A DNA stretch of 64,000 bases from Exiguobacterium sp. 9-2 (GTDB lineage: Bacteria; Bacillota; Bacilli; Exiguobacteriales; Exiguobacteriaceae), in contig NZ_CP142850.1 in assembly GCF_036287235.1 (NCBI RefSeq), positions 2,509,336 through 2,573,335 of the forward strand, in the 5' to 3' direction. The notes beneath the pieces were generated by a model. It saw nothing but the letters and a program-made list of their open reading frames with translations. It made no database searches and was not told the DNA's origin. Each line of letters begins with the position of its first letter. Position 1 is the stretch's first letter. The translations under genes were made by a program, and so were the position numbers. Positions 8,792 through 17,042 of this stretch are shown here, piece by piece.

Positions 8792-10276
8792 ATGGGCAAA
8801 TTACCTAAAACATTTCAGACCGCTTTAGTACTTTCGTTGGTATCCGGTTGCTTCGCTTCTACTTCTACTGTATCGGCTGCGACCGGCACAACCTTTACGA
8901 AAACTTCGTATCAGACGACGGATGCTTTGAATTTACGTAGTTCGAATTCGACCTCTTCGAAGAAACTACTGACGATCCCGAAGACGACGAACGTCACGTC
9001 AAACTACCGTAAAGGCTCTTGGTATAAGTTGTCATATAAAGGAAAGACGGGTTATGTGACGGGATCTTACCTGAAAAAGATTGAGAGTGGTACGTCCTTT
9101 ACGAAGACGTCCTATAAGACGACCGATGCGTTGTCCTTACGTAGTGCGGCAACGACATCTTCTAATCGCTTGTTGACGATTCCTAAAGGGAAAGGCGTAC
9201 AATCGAGTTTTAAAAGCGGAAATTGGTATAAAGTGACCTATGCGAACAAGATTGGTTATGTTTCGGGTTCTTATTTGAAGAAAGTAGCTGCACCAGCTAA
9301 AACCACGGTCTATACGACGACCGATCGCTTGAACTTCCGTTCGTCCCCTTCGACGTCCGGGAAAGTACTTACAACGATTCCGAGTGGAACAGCAGTCAGC
9401 TCCCTCGCCGTTAAATCGAACTGGCATACGGTGCAGTACCAAGGGAAGACAGGTTATGTCATGGGGACATACTTGAAGAAAGGGGCTTCCGTCCCTGCCT
9501 CGACGACTGGAAACGTTGACTACAGTGGTTCGAAGATGTATGTCTTGATCTCGTCCGGTAACAGTGTCGCTCTTCGTGCGAATACTTCAACGCTCAGTGG
9601 TCAAATCGCCCGTCTCGGTCGGGGGACCCCTGTCGTCGTCACGAATCCGTGGCATCAAACGAAAGGCTTCGTCGCCGTCCGGACAGCGAGTGGTCAAAGC
9701 GGTTATGTCGATGCGACGTATCTGACACTGTTCCAACCGGCACCATCAAACCGTCCATTGCTTGTCCTTGACCCAGGTCATGGTGGACATGACGCAGGCG
9801 CGGTTCGTTACGGCGTTACGGAACGTGACATCGTCCTTGCAGTCACGAAACAAGTCGCTGAACGTCTTGCCGGAAAAGTCGATGTGACGATGTCACGTTA
9901 TACAAACGATTACTACCCGTCACTTGGAGAACGGAGCGCCCTTGCGAACAGTCATGCGACGACTGCTTTCGTCAGTGTTCATATCAATGCTTCAACGAGT
10001 GAACAGGCATATGGAGCAGAGACCTTCTACTATAAGGGTGCTTCTTCGATCAACCTCGCTCAGAACGTTCAGCAACGTCTCGTCTCGTATGCTGGCATGC
10101 GTAACCGAAGCGTTCACTATGCGAACTATGCTGTCATTCGCGGCACACAAGCGCCATCGATTCTAGCAGAACTCGGTTTCCTCTCGAACAGTTCGGATCG
10201 TGCGAAACTTACGAATCCGACATATCAATCCCGCTACGCGCAAGCAATCGCGGACGGAATCCTCGCTTCGCTTTAA
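8792..10276 (+). CDS. Secreted N-acetylmuramoyl-L-alanine amidase with four SH3b domains
   Basis: 494 residues. A signal peptide (about 1-29, ending TVSAA) is followed by three clear bacterial SH3 repeats of about 65 residues (about 33-98, 100-165, 170-233), each ending in G-Y-V-x-G-x-Y-L-K-K, and a fourth, divergent one (about 246-312). The C-terminal Amidase_3 domain (about 318-492) has all zinc and catalytic residues: LDPGHGGHDAGA, a Glu in VTERD, VSVHINAS and the late Glu in LAELGFLSN. It cleaves the bond between muramic acid and the stem peptide; the SH3 repeats bind the wall. RBS AAAGGAG lies about 12 nt before ATG. Likely a housekeeping or cell-separation autolysin; not phage-like, as no holin is adjacent. 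Confidence 0.93.
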   Translation: MGKLPKTFQTALVLSLVSGCFASTSTVSAATGTTFTKTSYQTTDALNLRSSNSTSSKKLLTIPKTTNVTSNYRKGSWYKLSYKGKTGYVTGSYLKKIESGTSFTKTSYKTTDALSLRSAATTSSNRLLTIPKGKGVQSSFKSGNWYKVTYANKIGYVSGSYLKKVAAPAKTTVYTTTDRLNFRSSPSTSGKVLTTIPSGTAVSSLAVKSNWHTVQYQGKTGYVMGTYLKKGASVPASTTGNVDYSGSKMYVLISSGNSVALRANTSTLSGQIARLGRGTPVVVTNPWHQTKGFVAVRTASGQSGYVDATYLTLFQPAPSNRPLLVLDPGHGGHDAGAVRYGVTERDIVLAVTKQVAERLAGKVDVTMSRYTNDYYPSLGERSALANSHATTAFVSVHINASTSEQAYGAETFYYKGASSINLAQNVQQRLVSYAGMRNRSVHYANYAVIRGTQAPSILAELGFLSNSSDRAKLTNPTYQSRYAQAIADGILASL

Positions 10277-10290
10277 ATCAACCGCATATT

Positions 10291-10322
10291 AAAAAGGATC
10301 GCTCAGGGAAGCGATCCTTTTT
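10291..10322. terminator. Bidirectional terminator after the amidase
   Basis: Stem AAAAAGGATCGCT / AGCGATCCTTTTT with a six-base loop; T tracts on both strands. Confidence 0.85.
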
Positions 10323-10367
10323 AAATACATAACTTTCAAGGAATGTCCTTCACCATCAGGGAATGGT

Positions 10368-11039
10368 TCAGACAAGGGAGCGACTAGCGAGGATTTGCTC
10401 AAGGGAAAGCAAATCTGTCGAATCGACACGATAGTCTGCCTCATGGAGTGCCGACTCCGGTCCGACTCCGACGGCATACATGCCGGCAGCGTGGATGGCA
10501 GTAATGCCAGCCGTCGCATCTTCTACACCGATGCAACGACTCGGTTCGACGTCGAGTGCTTCTGCAGCACGGAGAAACACTTCAGGGTGTGGTTTCGATT
10601 GTGCAACAGTCGCAGCGTCTACGATGTCATCGAAATAGTGTCGAACCTTTAATGCCTCAACGACCATCAGCGCATTTTTAGAGGCGGACGCCATTCCGAT
10701 TTTCAGCCCAGCGTTTCGGATTTCATCGAGGAATGCAGTGATTCCAGGAAGAAGATCCTGTTCAGAGATGTGCTGGATCAATGTGACATAGTGTTCATTT
10801 TTCTTAGCGGCGAGTGCTAGCTTCTCATCCTCTGAAAAAGCGTTTTGTTTTCCGCCAAGCGCAAGGATACGCTCGAGTGAATCCATCCGGCTGACACCCT
10901 TTAATGTCTCATTAAATTCCCGGTCGAACGGGATATCCAAATCCTCTCCTAATTGTTTCCACGCTAAGTAGTGATACTCTGCTGTATCGGTAATTACGCC
11001 GTCTAAATCAAAAATGACCGCTTCGATCGTTGGTGCCAT
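10368..11039 (-). CDS. pgmB: Beta-phosphoglucomutase (HAD superfamily)
   Basis: 223-residue HAD-family enzyme. Motif I is IFDLDGVITDTAEYHYLAW (nucleophile Asp and acid/base Asp), followed by the cap domain with LKGVSRMDSLERIL, which is characteristic of beta-phosphoglucomutases. Motif II Ser is in GMASASKNA, motif III Lys in AQSKPHPEVFL, motif IV in GVEDATAGITA. It converts beta-glucose 1-phosphate to glucose 6-phosphate in maltose or trehalose phosphorolysis. No phosphorylase or transporter is adjacent, so it is separated from its usual partners. The ATG at 11039 is preceded by GAAAGGAT; upstream in-frame starts lie inside the promoter region. Its promoter carries several cre/LacI-type operators. 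Confidence 0.88.
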   Translation of the reverse strand: MAPTIEAVIFDLDGVITDTAEYHYLAWKQLGEDLDIPFDREFNETLKGVSRMDSLERILALGGKQNAFSEDEKLALAAKKNEHYVTLIQHISEQDLLPGITAFLDEIRNAGLKIGMASASKNALMVVEALKVRHYFDDIVDAATVAQSKPHPEVFLRAAEALDVEPSRCIGVEDATAGITAIHAAGMYAVGVGPESALHEADYRVDSTDLLSLEQILASRSLV

Positions 11040-11094
11040 CCGACATCCATCCTTTCTTCCATCGTCCATGCAAGGCAAGAAATCGAATGACTTT

Positions 11095-11109
11095 GCGCAA
11101 ACGATTGCA
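11095..11109 (-). promoter_or_regulatory. Degenerate cre/LacI-type operator downstream of the pgmB start site
   Basis: TGCAATCGTTTGCGC on the minus strand: 13 of 15 positions of the cre consensus WTGNAANCGNWNNCW when read on the plus strand, and a near-palindrome centred on CG. It would lie just after the transcription start, a position that blocks RNA polymerase. Confidence 0.45.
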
Positions 11110-11124
11110 CTTGCCTCATGAATA

Positions 11125-11153
11125 ATTTTACTGGTTCTCTCGACTCTTTGCAA
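11125..11153 (-). promoter_or_regulatory. Promoter of pgmB
   Basis: -35 TTGCAA (11153-11148), 17-bp spacer, -10 TAAAAT (11130-11125). The -35 is embedded in the cre-like operator at 11148-11162. Predicted leader about 80 nt. Confidence 0.65.
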
Positions 11154-11162
11154 GCGTTATCA
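11148..11162. promoter_or_regulatory. cre-type operator over the pgmB -35
   Basis: TTGCAAGCGTTATCA matches the CcpA consensus WTGNAANCGNWNNCW at every fixed position. A local LacI-family regulator could also use it. Confidence 0.6.
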
Positions 11163-11207
11163 AATATTTCTGATTCTTTGTTTTTAAAGCTAATATACCT
11201 TCTTTTT

Positions 11208-11222
11208 GATAACGCTTTCAAT
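11208..11222. promoter_or_regulatory. Upstream cre-type operator between pgmB and secA2
   Basis: On the minus strand TTGAAAGCGTTATCA, a full match to WTGNAANCGNWNNCW and nearly the same as the operator at 11148-11162. It lies about 60 bp upstream of it, allowing looping; about 60 bp from the secA2 -10. Confidence 0.55.
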
Positions 11223-11278
11223 TTTAAGGGAATGTTTTACTTATTTCGTTTTTTACTATTCGTTTTACAATTTTTAAC

Positions 11279-11287
11279 TGCTATAAT
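11279..11287 (+). promoter_or_regulatory. Extended -10 promoter of secA2
   Basis: TGCTATAAT is a perfect extended -10 (TGnTATAAT). No good -35 is seen at 17 bp, which extended -10 promoters can tolerate. Start site about 25 nt before the ATG. Confidence 0.55.
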
Positions 11288-11317
11288 GACTTCATAGCAT
11301 ATGAGGGAGTGACGAAG

Positions 11318-13681
11318 ATGTTTCAACGTGTTAAAAAGTTGTTGAATGATCAAAGTCGAAGAGTTCATCGTTATGAAAAAATCGTAACGACGATCAATAG
11401 CTTAGAACGAGAAATGGAGCACACATCTGATGAAGCGTTACGGGAGTTGACGATTTCGTTGCGGGAACGGCTACGAAACGGAGAACGGATTGATGCAATC
11501 TCACCAATGGCGTTTGCACTTGTTCGAGAAGCGAGTAAACGGACGCTCGGCTTACGACACTACGATGTGCAGCTCATGGGCGGACTCGCACTACTGGAAG
11601 GACAAATCGCCGAAATGGCGACAGGTGAAGGAAAGACGCTCGTCGCTTCACTCGCGAGCTTCACCCAAGCGTTATATGGAAAAGGCGTTCACGTCATTAC
11701 CGTCAATGAGTATCTAGCACTGCGCGATGCTGAACAAATCGGTCAGATCCACCGTTTTTTAGGATTGCAGGTCGGAATCAATTCCGCTGAAGCAACGTTT
11801 GAGGAAAAACGGATTGCCTACGCAGCAGATATTACATACGGTGTCGGGACTGAATTCGGATTCGATTACCTGCGGGATCATCTGATCATGGAGCCGACGG
11901 AACGTCTGCAACGGCCCCTGCACTTCGCCTTAATCGACGAAGTCGATAGCATTTTAATCGATGAAGCGAAAACGCCACTCATCATGGCGGAACGAGACAG
12001 TGTCCACGAAGGATTACAACAACTCGTCCGTCATGTCGTCCAGACGTTTGAAGACGAGCGGGATTATACGTTTGATGAAGAAATCAAAGCCGTCGCCTTG
12101 ACCGATCATGGCATCGAAACAATCGAAGAGGCGTTTGCGATTGATCATCTGTTTGCCGCCGAGCATTCCGTCCTCTTCCATTACGTCATTCAAGCCTTAC
12201 GTGCCCATGTCGTTCTCAAACGAGATGTCGATTATATCATCAAGGATCAAAAAATCGCGCTCGTCGACCTCTTTACAGGTCGTCTGATGGAAGGACGCAG
12301 TCTATCTGATGGTTTACACCAAGCCCTCGAAGCAAAAGAAGGGGTTCCGGTCACGGAAGAGAACCGGACGACCGCCCAAATCACGATCCAACATTACTTC
12401 CGTCTCTATCATCAGGTAGCTGGAATGACCGGTACGGCGGCGACGTCACGGGAAGAATTTCAAAAGACGTACGGTATGGACGTCGTGACGATTCCATCGA
12501 ACCGCCCGAAAATTCGGATCGATGCAGAGGACGTCGTCTTTGCAACACGCGACGAAAAGCTAGAAGCCATCGCGCTGGCAACAAAATCGGCACACGTCAC
12601 GGAACGACCGGTTTTGATCGGGACTTCATCGATTGAACAGTCTTTGCGCGTCGCGAAGACACTTGATGCGCACGGACTCACCTACGAGATCCTGAACGCT
12701 AAAACCGTCGATCAGGAAGTTCGGATCATTGCGGCTGCCGGACAAGCTGGTCGAATCACGATCGCGACCAATATGGCAGGTCGCGGAACGGATATTTTAC
12801 TCGATGAAGCGGCACGACAACAAGGCGGCTTGTTCGTCATCGGTACCGAACGCCATGAATCGATCCGGATCGACAACCAGTTGCGTGGTCGGGCAGGTCG
12901 CCAGGGTGATCCTGGATTGACGCAGTTTTATCTTTCGCTCGAAGATGAACTGCCACGCCGTTTCGCGCGCGATCGCCTCGAGCGTGTGCAACAAAAAGTA
13001 CGAAATACTGCCGGTCCGCTCACTTCGCGTGACGTCCGGGATCTATTGCAGTTCGCTCAGTCGACATGTGAATCTGTCAACCGAAGTGTTCGGGATGAAC
13101 TCGTTCAGCTCGAAGAAGTCATCAGTGAACAACGGCAAGCGATCTATCATCTCCGAAACAGAATCGTTGATGCGACGTCACTCGAGGATATCGTTCAGCC
13201 ATTTGCAGGACGTGTCTTGCCGTCGATCCTCGACCAAACACTCTCTGACGATCTCGTTCCAGAAGAATGGCCACTGGCTCTCGTCATGACAGAACTCGAG
13301 CAACTGTTACATCAACCAGTCACGTTAGAACGACTGGAGACGATCGACGAGATGAAACGACAACTCGAGCCGCTGATTGCTGAAACCGAAGCTCTACTCG
13401 TTGCCCATGTCACAGCTGAAAAAGAGACCGTTAAACGTTTCATCCTCCTTGCACTGGACGAGCAATGGACGCGCCACCTGACGGCGATGAACACTTTAAA
13501 AGAAGGGATTCATCTCCGCAGTTACGGACAAGAACAACCGGTCCGCATCTTCGAACGGGAAGGCATGGATTATTTTGAATATACCATTGCAAGTTTCGAG
13601 AAACAGGTCCTTTCAGGCATCTGCCGCGCCGAACAGACACACGATAGCGAAGGAGAACTGCACCATGCACACGTCGAATGA
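11318..13681 (+). CDS. secA2: Accessory preprotein translocase ATPase SecA2
   Basis: 787-residue SecA-family motor. Walker A is EMATGEGKTLVASLASF, then ITVNEYLA, GVGTEFGFDYLRDHL, the DEVDS Walker B (LIDEVDSILIDEAKTPLI), GMTGTAATSREEF, TNMAGRGTDILL and QLRGRAGRQGDPG. The C-terminus ends in an ordinary tail (GICRAEQTHDSEG) and lacks the zinc-binding Cys/His linker of housekeeping SecA; no prfB follows. It overlaps by 17 nt a protein with two SLAP domains, the partner of SecA2 in B. anthracis S-layer export. ATG at 11318 is 8 nt after GAGGGAG; GTG at 11309 lies within that RBS. Accessory rather than primary SecA is my inference from tail and context. Confidence 0.85.
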   Translation: MFQRVKKLLNDQSRRVHRYEKIVTTINSLEREMEHTSDEALRELTISLRERLRNGERIDAISPMAFALVREASKRTLGLRHYDVQLMGGLALLEGQIAEMATGEGKTLVASLASFTQALYGKGVHVITVNEYLALRDAEQIGQIHRFLGLQVGINSAEATFEEKRIAYAADITYGVGTEFGFDYLRDHLIMEPTERLQRPLHFALIDEVDSILIDEAKTPLIMAERDSVHEGLQQLVRHVVQTFEDERDYTFDEEIKAVALTDHGIETIEEAFAIDHLFAAEHSVLFHYVIQALRAHVVLKRDVDYIIKDQKIALVDLFTGRLMEGRSLSDGLHQALEAKEGVPVTEENRTTAQITIQHYFRLYHQVAGMTGTAATSREEFQKTYGMDVVTIPSNRPKIRIDAEDVVFATRDEKLEAIALATKSAHVTERPVLIGTSSIEQSLRVAKTLDAHGLTYEILNAKTVDQEVRIIAAAGQAGRITIATNMAGRGTDILLDEAARQQGGLFVIGTERHESIRIDNQLRGRAGRQGDPGLTQFYLSLEDELPRRFARDRLERVQQKVRNTAGPLTSRDVRDLLQFAQSTCESVNRSVRDELVQLEEVISEQRQAIYHLRNRIVDATSLEDIVQPFAGRVLPSILDQTLSDDLVPEEWPLALVMTELEQLLHQPVTLERLETIDEMKRQLEPLIAETEALLVAHVTAEKETVKRFILLALDEQWTRHLTAMNTLKEGIHLRSYGQEQPVRIFEREGMDYFEYTIASFEKQVLSGICRAEQTHDSEGELHHAHVE

Positions 13682-14426
13682 AGTGTTCCGTCCCCCGCTC
13701 TACTTCACGGAGGACATGCCGATCGTCAAGGAAGATGAATACGTCTTTCGTCACGTCGTGAAACAACTGCCTGATCTAGAAGCCAATCAGATGGCAATCC
13801 ATCTGTTTCAAGTCTTATCACACCGTCCGCTTCATGTCATCGCCTTGTTCCAAAACACGTTGTCTCGGTCGTTCCACCTGAATGACCTCGTCGTCCTTGC
13901 TTTATCCGGTGATGAACTTGTTGCTCGTAAAGTTCTCAGTATCGAGGAGGTCCCGGTCATCCTTCCGATGGCGACGTTACCGCTCTGGTTGACGTTTGAA
14001 GAAGACGAATGTTTCGTCGACCTCGAACAGTTGACGGAGCCTCTACAACTCGTCTTCTCAAGCGAGACTCTGACGGAGCTCTTCATCGAAGACGACTCCA
14101 CGGAACTCGAGCAACGGATGATCCGCCAAGTCGCTTATTCGCATCCGACACCACCCGCAGACGGTTGGTCCCTCTTACCAGTTTCAATCACGCGCGAGCT
14201 AGACACTGTGACAGCAATCATTCTCGTCCGTAATGCGAGCGATCAGACGCTGACACTCGAGGCGCTAACACTTGAACTAATGGATGACGAAACGCCAATC
14301 GCAGATGTCACCCATCCCGGACTCTCCTTACCTGCTTATAGCCAACAAGCAATCCGTCTCCGTTTTTCCTGCACTGCCCCGCACGTCGATGCTCTCGGAC
14401 TCCGCTATCTCCCACCTTCTTCATAA
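13665..14426 (+). CDS. Accessory Sec system S-layer assembly protein (two SLAP domains; SlaP-like)
   Basis: 253-residue soluble protein without signal peptide. It has two related segments: about 33-120 (LPDLEANQMAIHLFQVLSHR then ALFQNTLSRSFHLND) and about 160-245 (LLPVSITRELDTVTAIILVR, then NASDQTLTLEAL). Both follow the SLAP pattern in which a short beta segment ends in V-R-N-x-S/T-x-x-x-x-x-L. From memory of the family, such duplicated-domain proteins sit next to SecA2 in Bacillus and help export or assemble S-layer proteins (B. anthracis SlaP). ATG at 13665 follows AAGGAG and overlaps the secA2 end by 17 nt, so the pair is coupled. No S-layer protein gene lies in the window. Confidence 0.72.
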   Translation: MHTSNEVFRPPLYFTEDMPIVKEDEYVFRHVVKQLPDLEANQMAIHLFQVLSHRPLHVIALFQNTLSRSFHLNDLVVLALSGDELVARKVLSIEEVPVILPMATLPLWLTFEEDECFVDLEQLTEPLQLVFSSETLTELFIEDDSTELEQRMIRQVAYSHPTPPADGWSLLPVSITRELDTVTAIILVRNASDQTLTLEALTLELMDDETPIADVTHPGLSLPAYSQQAIRLRFSCTAPHVDALGLRYLPPSS

Positions 14427-14463
14427 AAAAACGTCTCGGCACACAAGATGCCGAGACGTTTTC
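14427..14463. terminator. Bidirectional terminator of secA2-SLAP and the Asp23 gene
   Basis: Stem ACGTCTCGGCA / TGCCGAGACGT flanked by A and T tracts. Confidence 0.88.
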
Positions 14464-14464
14464 C

Positions 14465-14797
14465 TTATCCTTTTAAGAGTCCGATGACACGGACGTTGAT
14501 TGCTTTGGGTTGGAACGCGAGCATGTTTTCCATGTCTTGCGCGATTCGTTCTTGGACTTTTCCAGCTGTCTTGATGATCGACATGCCGTATTTGATATGC
14601 ACAGATAAACTGACCGTGATGTCGCCGCCGACATCTTCGACTTTTACAAGTTTGACCATCTGTTTTTCCTGTAATTTCGAATCGTCTGCTGTAAAGGCAA
14701 TGCCTTCTGTTTCTTGAACGGCTACACCTGCGATGACCTCGATGACTTGTTGCGAGACGTTCACGACACCATCCGCATTATTTAAATTATATGACAT
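14465..14797 (-). CDS. Asp23/Gls24 family envelope stress protein
   Basis: 110-residue protein with the Asp23/DUF322 fold: GVVNVSQQVIEVIAGVAVQE near the N-terminus, VSLSVHIKYGMSIIKTAGKV in the middle and INVRVIG at the end. Such proteins lie under the membrane and are linked to envelope stress or acyl metabolism (B. subtilis YloU/YqhY, S. aureus Asp23). ATG at 14797 sits 10 nt after AAGGG; the longer GTG start at 14806 overlaps that site. Despite the name it is unrelated to the Asp1-3 proteins of accessory Sec systems, and it converges on the SLAP gene. Confidence 0.85.
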   Translation of the reverse strand: MSYNLNNADGVVNVSQQVIEVIAGVAVQETEGIAFTADDSKLQEKQMVKLVKVEDVGGDITVSLSVHIKYGMSIIKTAGKVQERIAQDMENMLAFQPKAINVRVIGLLKG

Positions 14798-14853
14798 ACC
14801 TTCCACGCCCTTCGTCTAGTAATCCATCTATCTAAAGTGTAATGCATTCCGCT

Positions 14854-15915
14854 TTATTTTGAAAGGTCTTCCCGCTTCTCGACGATCGGACGAATGTCGA
14901 TCTCAATCAAAGGACGGAGGACACGGACGACGAGCGGGTGTATGATGATGCCAACGATTAGTAAGGCGACGCCAATCATGATCAGTAAGGCAAGCCATGC
15001 TTGCGGAACGAACGCATCCGTTACGTATTGGCGCCACGCCATGACGAAGAAGACGTGAAGCAAGTAGACATAGAGACTGAGTTCCCCTGCTCGCGTGATG
15101 AGCGGCAAACGACGCATTGGAATTAACATCATGAAACCGAGCGAAGCCGCAATCGATAAGAGGTAGATGACGCTATGCTTGAGTACACCAACCCACGCGT
15201 CACTATCATATTGTTCGACATATGGGAAACGATGCTTGAACGCATTTGCAAAGTCGACGATCTCTTTCGGCGTATCACGCCATGCTTCGAATAACAGGAA
15301 GCCCATGACGGCTGCGAACGTGATACCACCAATCAAACGGACGTTCATCCGCCGCTTGAAATTCTTCGGCATCTCGAAAATCCGGATGAACTCGTGCTCC
15401 GATAGATAGTTCCCGAGTAAGAAATACGGATAGAACATGATCAACTTGCGAAGTGCTAAGAAGCCCGTGTTCTCAAGCTCGAACCCATATAACAAAGCGA
15501 ACGCGAGACCAAACCAGACATATCCTCGCAAGCGGACGACATACGGCGTTACGATATACCAGACGACCATAACGAACAAATACCAAAGTGCCCAGTACGG
15601 ACGTAGTAGATGTGTTCCGATATTTTCCCCGGACAACAGTGGTAGTCCTTCTCCAAGTGTCGCCCAAGAACCAATTAAAATTTGCCAGACACAATAGACG
15701 GCAAATAATTGGATGACGCGTAAGTATTTATTTTCGCGGAAGAAATAACCGCTTAAGATAATGAATAATGGCATATGAAACGAGTAAATTAATAGATAGA
15801 CCGTCTCGAGCAACTTTCCGTCATAATCAAACCGTAAATCCGTCAGCATGTGACCGATGACGACGAAAATGACAAGAAAACCTTTGATATTATCAAACCA
15901 AGGATTCCGATTCAT
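14854..15915 (-). CDS. Acyltransferase-3 family membrane protein
   Basis: 353 residues with about ten membrane helices. The N-terminal WFDNIKGFLVIFVVIGHMLT with its catalytic-type His, and FHMPLFIILSGYFFREN, are hallmarks of the acyltransferase-3 family, which O-acetylates sugars on the outer face. The C-terminal tail is cytoplasmic and charged. ATG at 15915 follows AAGGGG. The gene is divergent from an SGNH hydrolase with only 42 bp between the starts; such pairs often add and transfer acyl groups on cell-wall glycans. The glycan acted on is unknown. Confidence 0.85.
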   Translation of the reverse strand: MNRNPWFDNIKGFLVIFVVIGHMLTDLRFDYDGKLLETVYLLIYSFHMPLFIILSGYFFRENKYLRVIQLFAVYCVWQILIGSWATLGEGLPLLSGENIGTHLLRPYWALWYLFVMVVWYIVTPYVVRLRGYVWFGLAFALLYGFELENTGFLALRKLIMFYPYFLLGNYLSEHEFIRIFEMPKNFKRRMNVRLIGGITFAAVMGFLLFEAWRDTPKEIVDFANAFKHRFPYVEQYDSDAWVGVLKHSVIYLLSIAASLGFMMLIPMRRLPLITRAGELSLYVYLLHVFFVMAWRQYVTDAFVPQAWLALLIMIGVALLIVGIIIHPLVVRVLRPLIEIDIRPIVEKREDLSK

Positions 15916-15957
15916 GTTACACTACCCCTTATACTCCCTCGAAAGGAACGAATGTTT

Positions 15958-16698
15958 ATGAAAAAGACACTCCTGATTCTATCCATCGTCTTGAACGTCG
16001 TTCTCCTTGCATTGTTACTGGGACGTAAACCGCTCGAAACCTTCGGAAGCGTCTTACCTGCAAAGAGTACGACTCCAGTCACGACATTCCAATACGATAA
16101 GAACCCGAACTATGTCCGTTTGAATAGTCTATTCCATACTTATCAATACCCAAAATCAGCGAACGCTGTCATGTTAGGTGACTCGATGACGAATTTTGCC
16201 GATTGGCGCATCTTGATGGAGGATCCGACAATCATTAATTTCGGGATTCCTGGCGATACGACAGAAGGCTTTTTGACTCGCCTCGACTTGATTCTCGAGA
16301 TGAAACCAAAACGCGTCTTCTTGATGGGTGGCATCAATGACATCCGTCACTATACGCCGATTCCACAAATTACTGAGAACATGACGACGATCGTGACGAC
16401 ACTTCGAAAAAATAACATCGACGTCGTCCTCCAGTCAACCGTTCCTGTGGCTCCAAAATATTCGGACTCTGTCCGAATCAATCGTGATGTCGAAGCGTTG
16501 AACCGAAATTTACAAAATCTCGCTCAATCGCTTAAAATCCCATTCGTCGACTTGAGACCTGTCTTGACGAACAAACAAGGGTATCTTCAAAATCGCTTGA
16601 CGTATGATGGATTACACCTCGTCGGTGGGGGTTACCTGCGCTGGAGTGATGCCTTAAAACCTTATGCGTTGCAAACAAATATAACAGCAAACAAATAA
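15958..16698 (+). CDS. Membrane-anchored SGNH/GDSL hydrolase
   Basis: 246 residues. An N-terminal membrane anchor or uncleaved signal (about 3-20, LLILSIVLNVVLLALLLG) precedes an extracellular SGNH domain. Block I is VMLGDSMTNFADW (Ser nucleophile), block II has INFGIPGDTTEG (oxyanion Gly), block III GGINDIRH (Asn), block V DGLHLVGGGY (Asp/His). Members deacylate or acyl-transfer on glycans and lipids. ATG 15958 is 9 nt after GAAAGGAA; the ATG six bases earlier is too close. Divergent from the acyltransferase-3 gene, which suggests one shared acyl-modification pathway. Confidence 0.87.
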   Translation: MKKTLLILSIVLNVVLLALLLGRKPLETFGSVLPAKSTTPVTTFQYDKNPNYVRLNSLFHTYQYPKSANAVMLGDSMTNFADWRILMEDPTIINFGIPGDTTEGFLTRLDLILEMKPKRVFLMGGINDIRHYTPIPQITENMTTIVTTLRKNNIDVVLQSTVPVAPKYSDSVRINRDVEALNRNLQNLAQSLKIPFVDLRPVLTNKQGYLQNRLTYDGLHLVGGGYLRWSDALKPYALQTNITANK

Positions 16699-16711
16699 GC
16701 GATGGCGCATT

Positions 16712-16753
16712 AAAAAAACGGCGCATCCCGGCAATCGGGATGCGCCGTTTTTC
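16712..16753. terminator. Bidirectional terminator
   Basis: Fifteen-bp stem AAACGGCGCATCCCG / CGGGATGCGCCGTTT with loop GCAAT, between the SGNH gene and the small membrane protein gene. Confidence 0.9.
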
Positions 16754-16758
16754 GATTC

Positions 16759-16863
16759 TTAGTCTTCTTGGTTTTTAACACCCATATAAGCTGCAACGCT
16801 TGATGCTGAGAAAACAGCAACAGCAACGATTCCGACAGCGATCCAGATAACCTGATCCATCAT
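16759..16863 (-). CDS. 34-residue single-pass membrane peptide
   Basis: MMDQVIWIAVGIVAVAVFSA begins the peptide, which continues SSVAAYMGVKNQED. One membrane helix spans about residues 4-26 with a short charged tail. It is supported by a strong AGGAGG 10 nt before the ATG at 16863 and by the dedicated terminator directly after the stop. I do not recognise a family. A regulatory small membrane protein or type I toxin-like peptide is possible, but no antisense RNA or partner is evident and it lacks the basic tail usual for such toxins. Confidence 0.6.
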   Translation of the reverse strand: MMDQVIWIAVGIVAVAVFSASSVAAYMGVKNQED

Positions 16864-17042
16864 TTCTTCATATCCTCCTTTATGTAACCGCTCACTTCTA
16901 CATTTAGCGTACACGAATTTCGTCAAGAAAGAAACACATTTTCCATGTCTAATGACTAGACGATTCGGGAAAAAGTAACTATAGTAGAAGGACAACTATA
17001 AATTGTCAGAAAATTCGATTATTTAACAAGGAGGTGTTTCTG

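Noticed and set aside
8890-9480. Direct DNA repeats of about 200 bases
   Set aside because: Explained by the tandem SH3b domains of the amidase; not a mobile or CRISPR repeat.
11318-13681. Considered the primary housekeeping SecA
   Set aside because: No C-terminal zinc-binding tail, no prfB downstream, and coupling with a SLAP gene point to SecA2.
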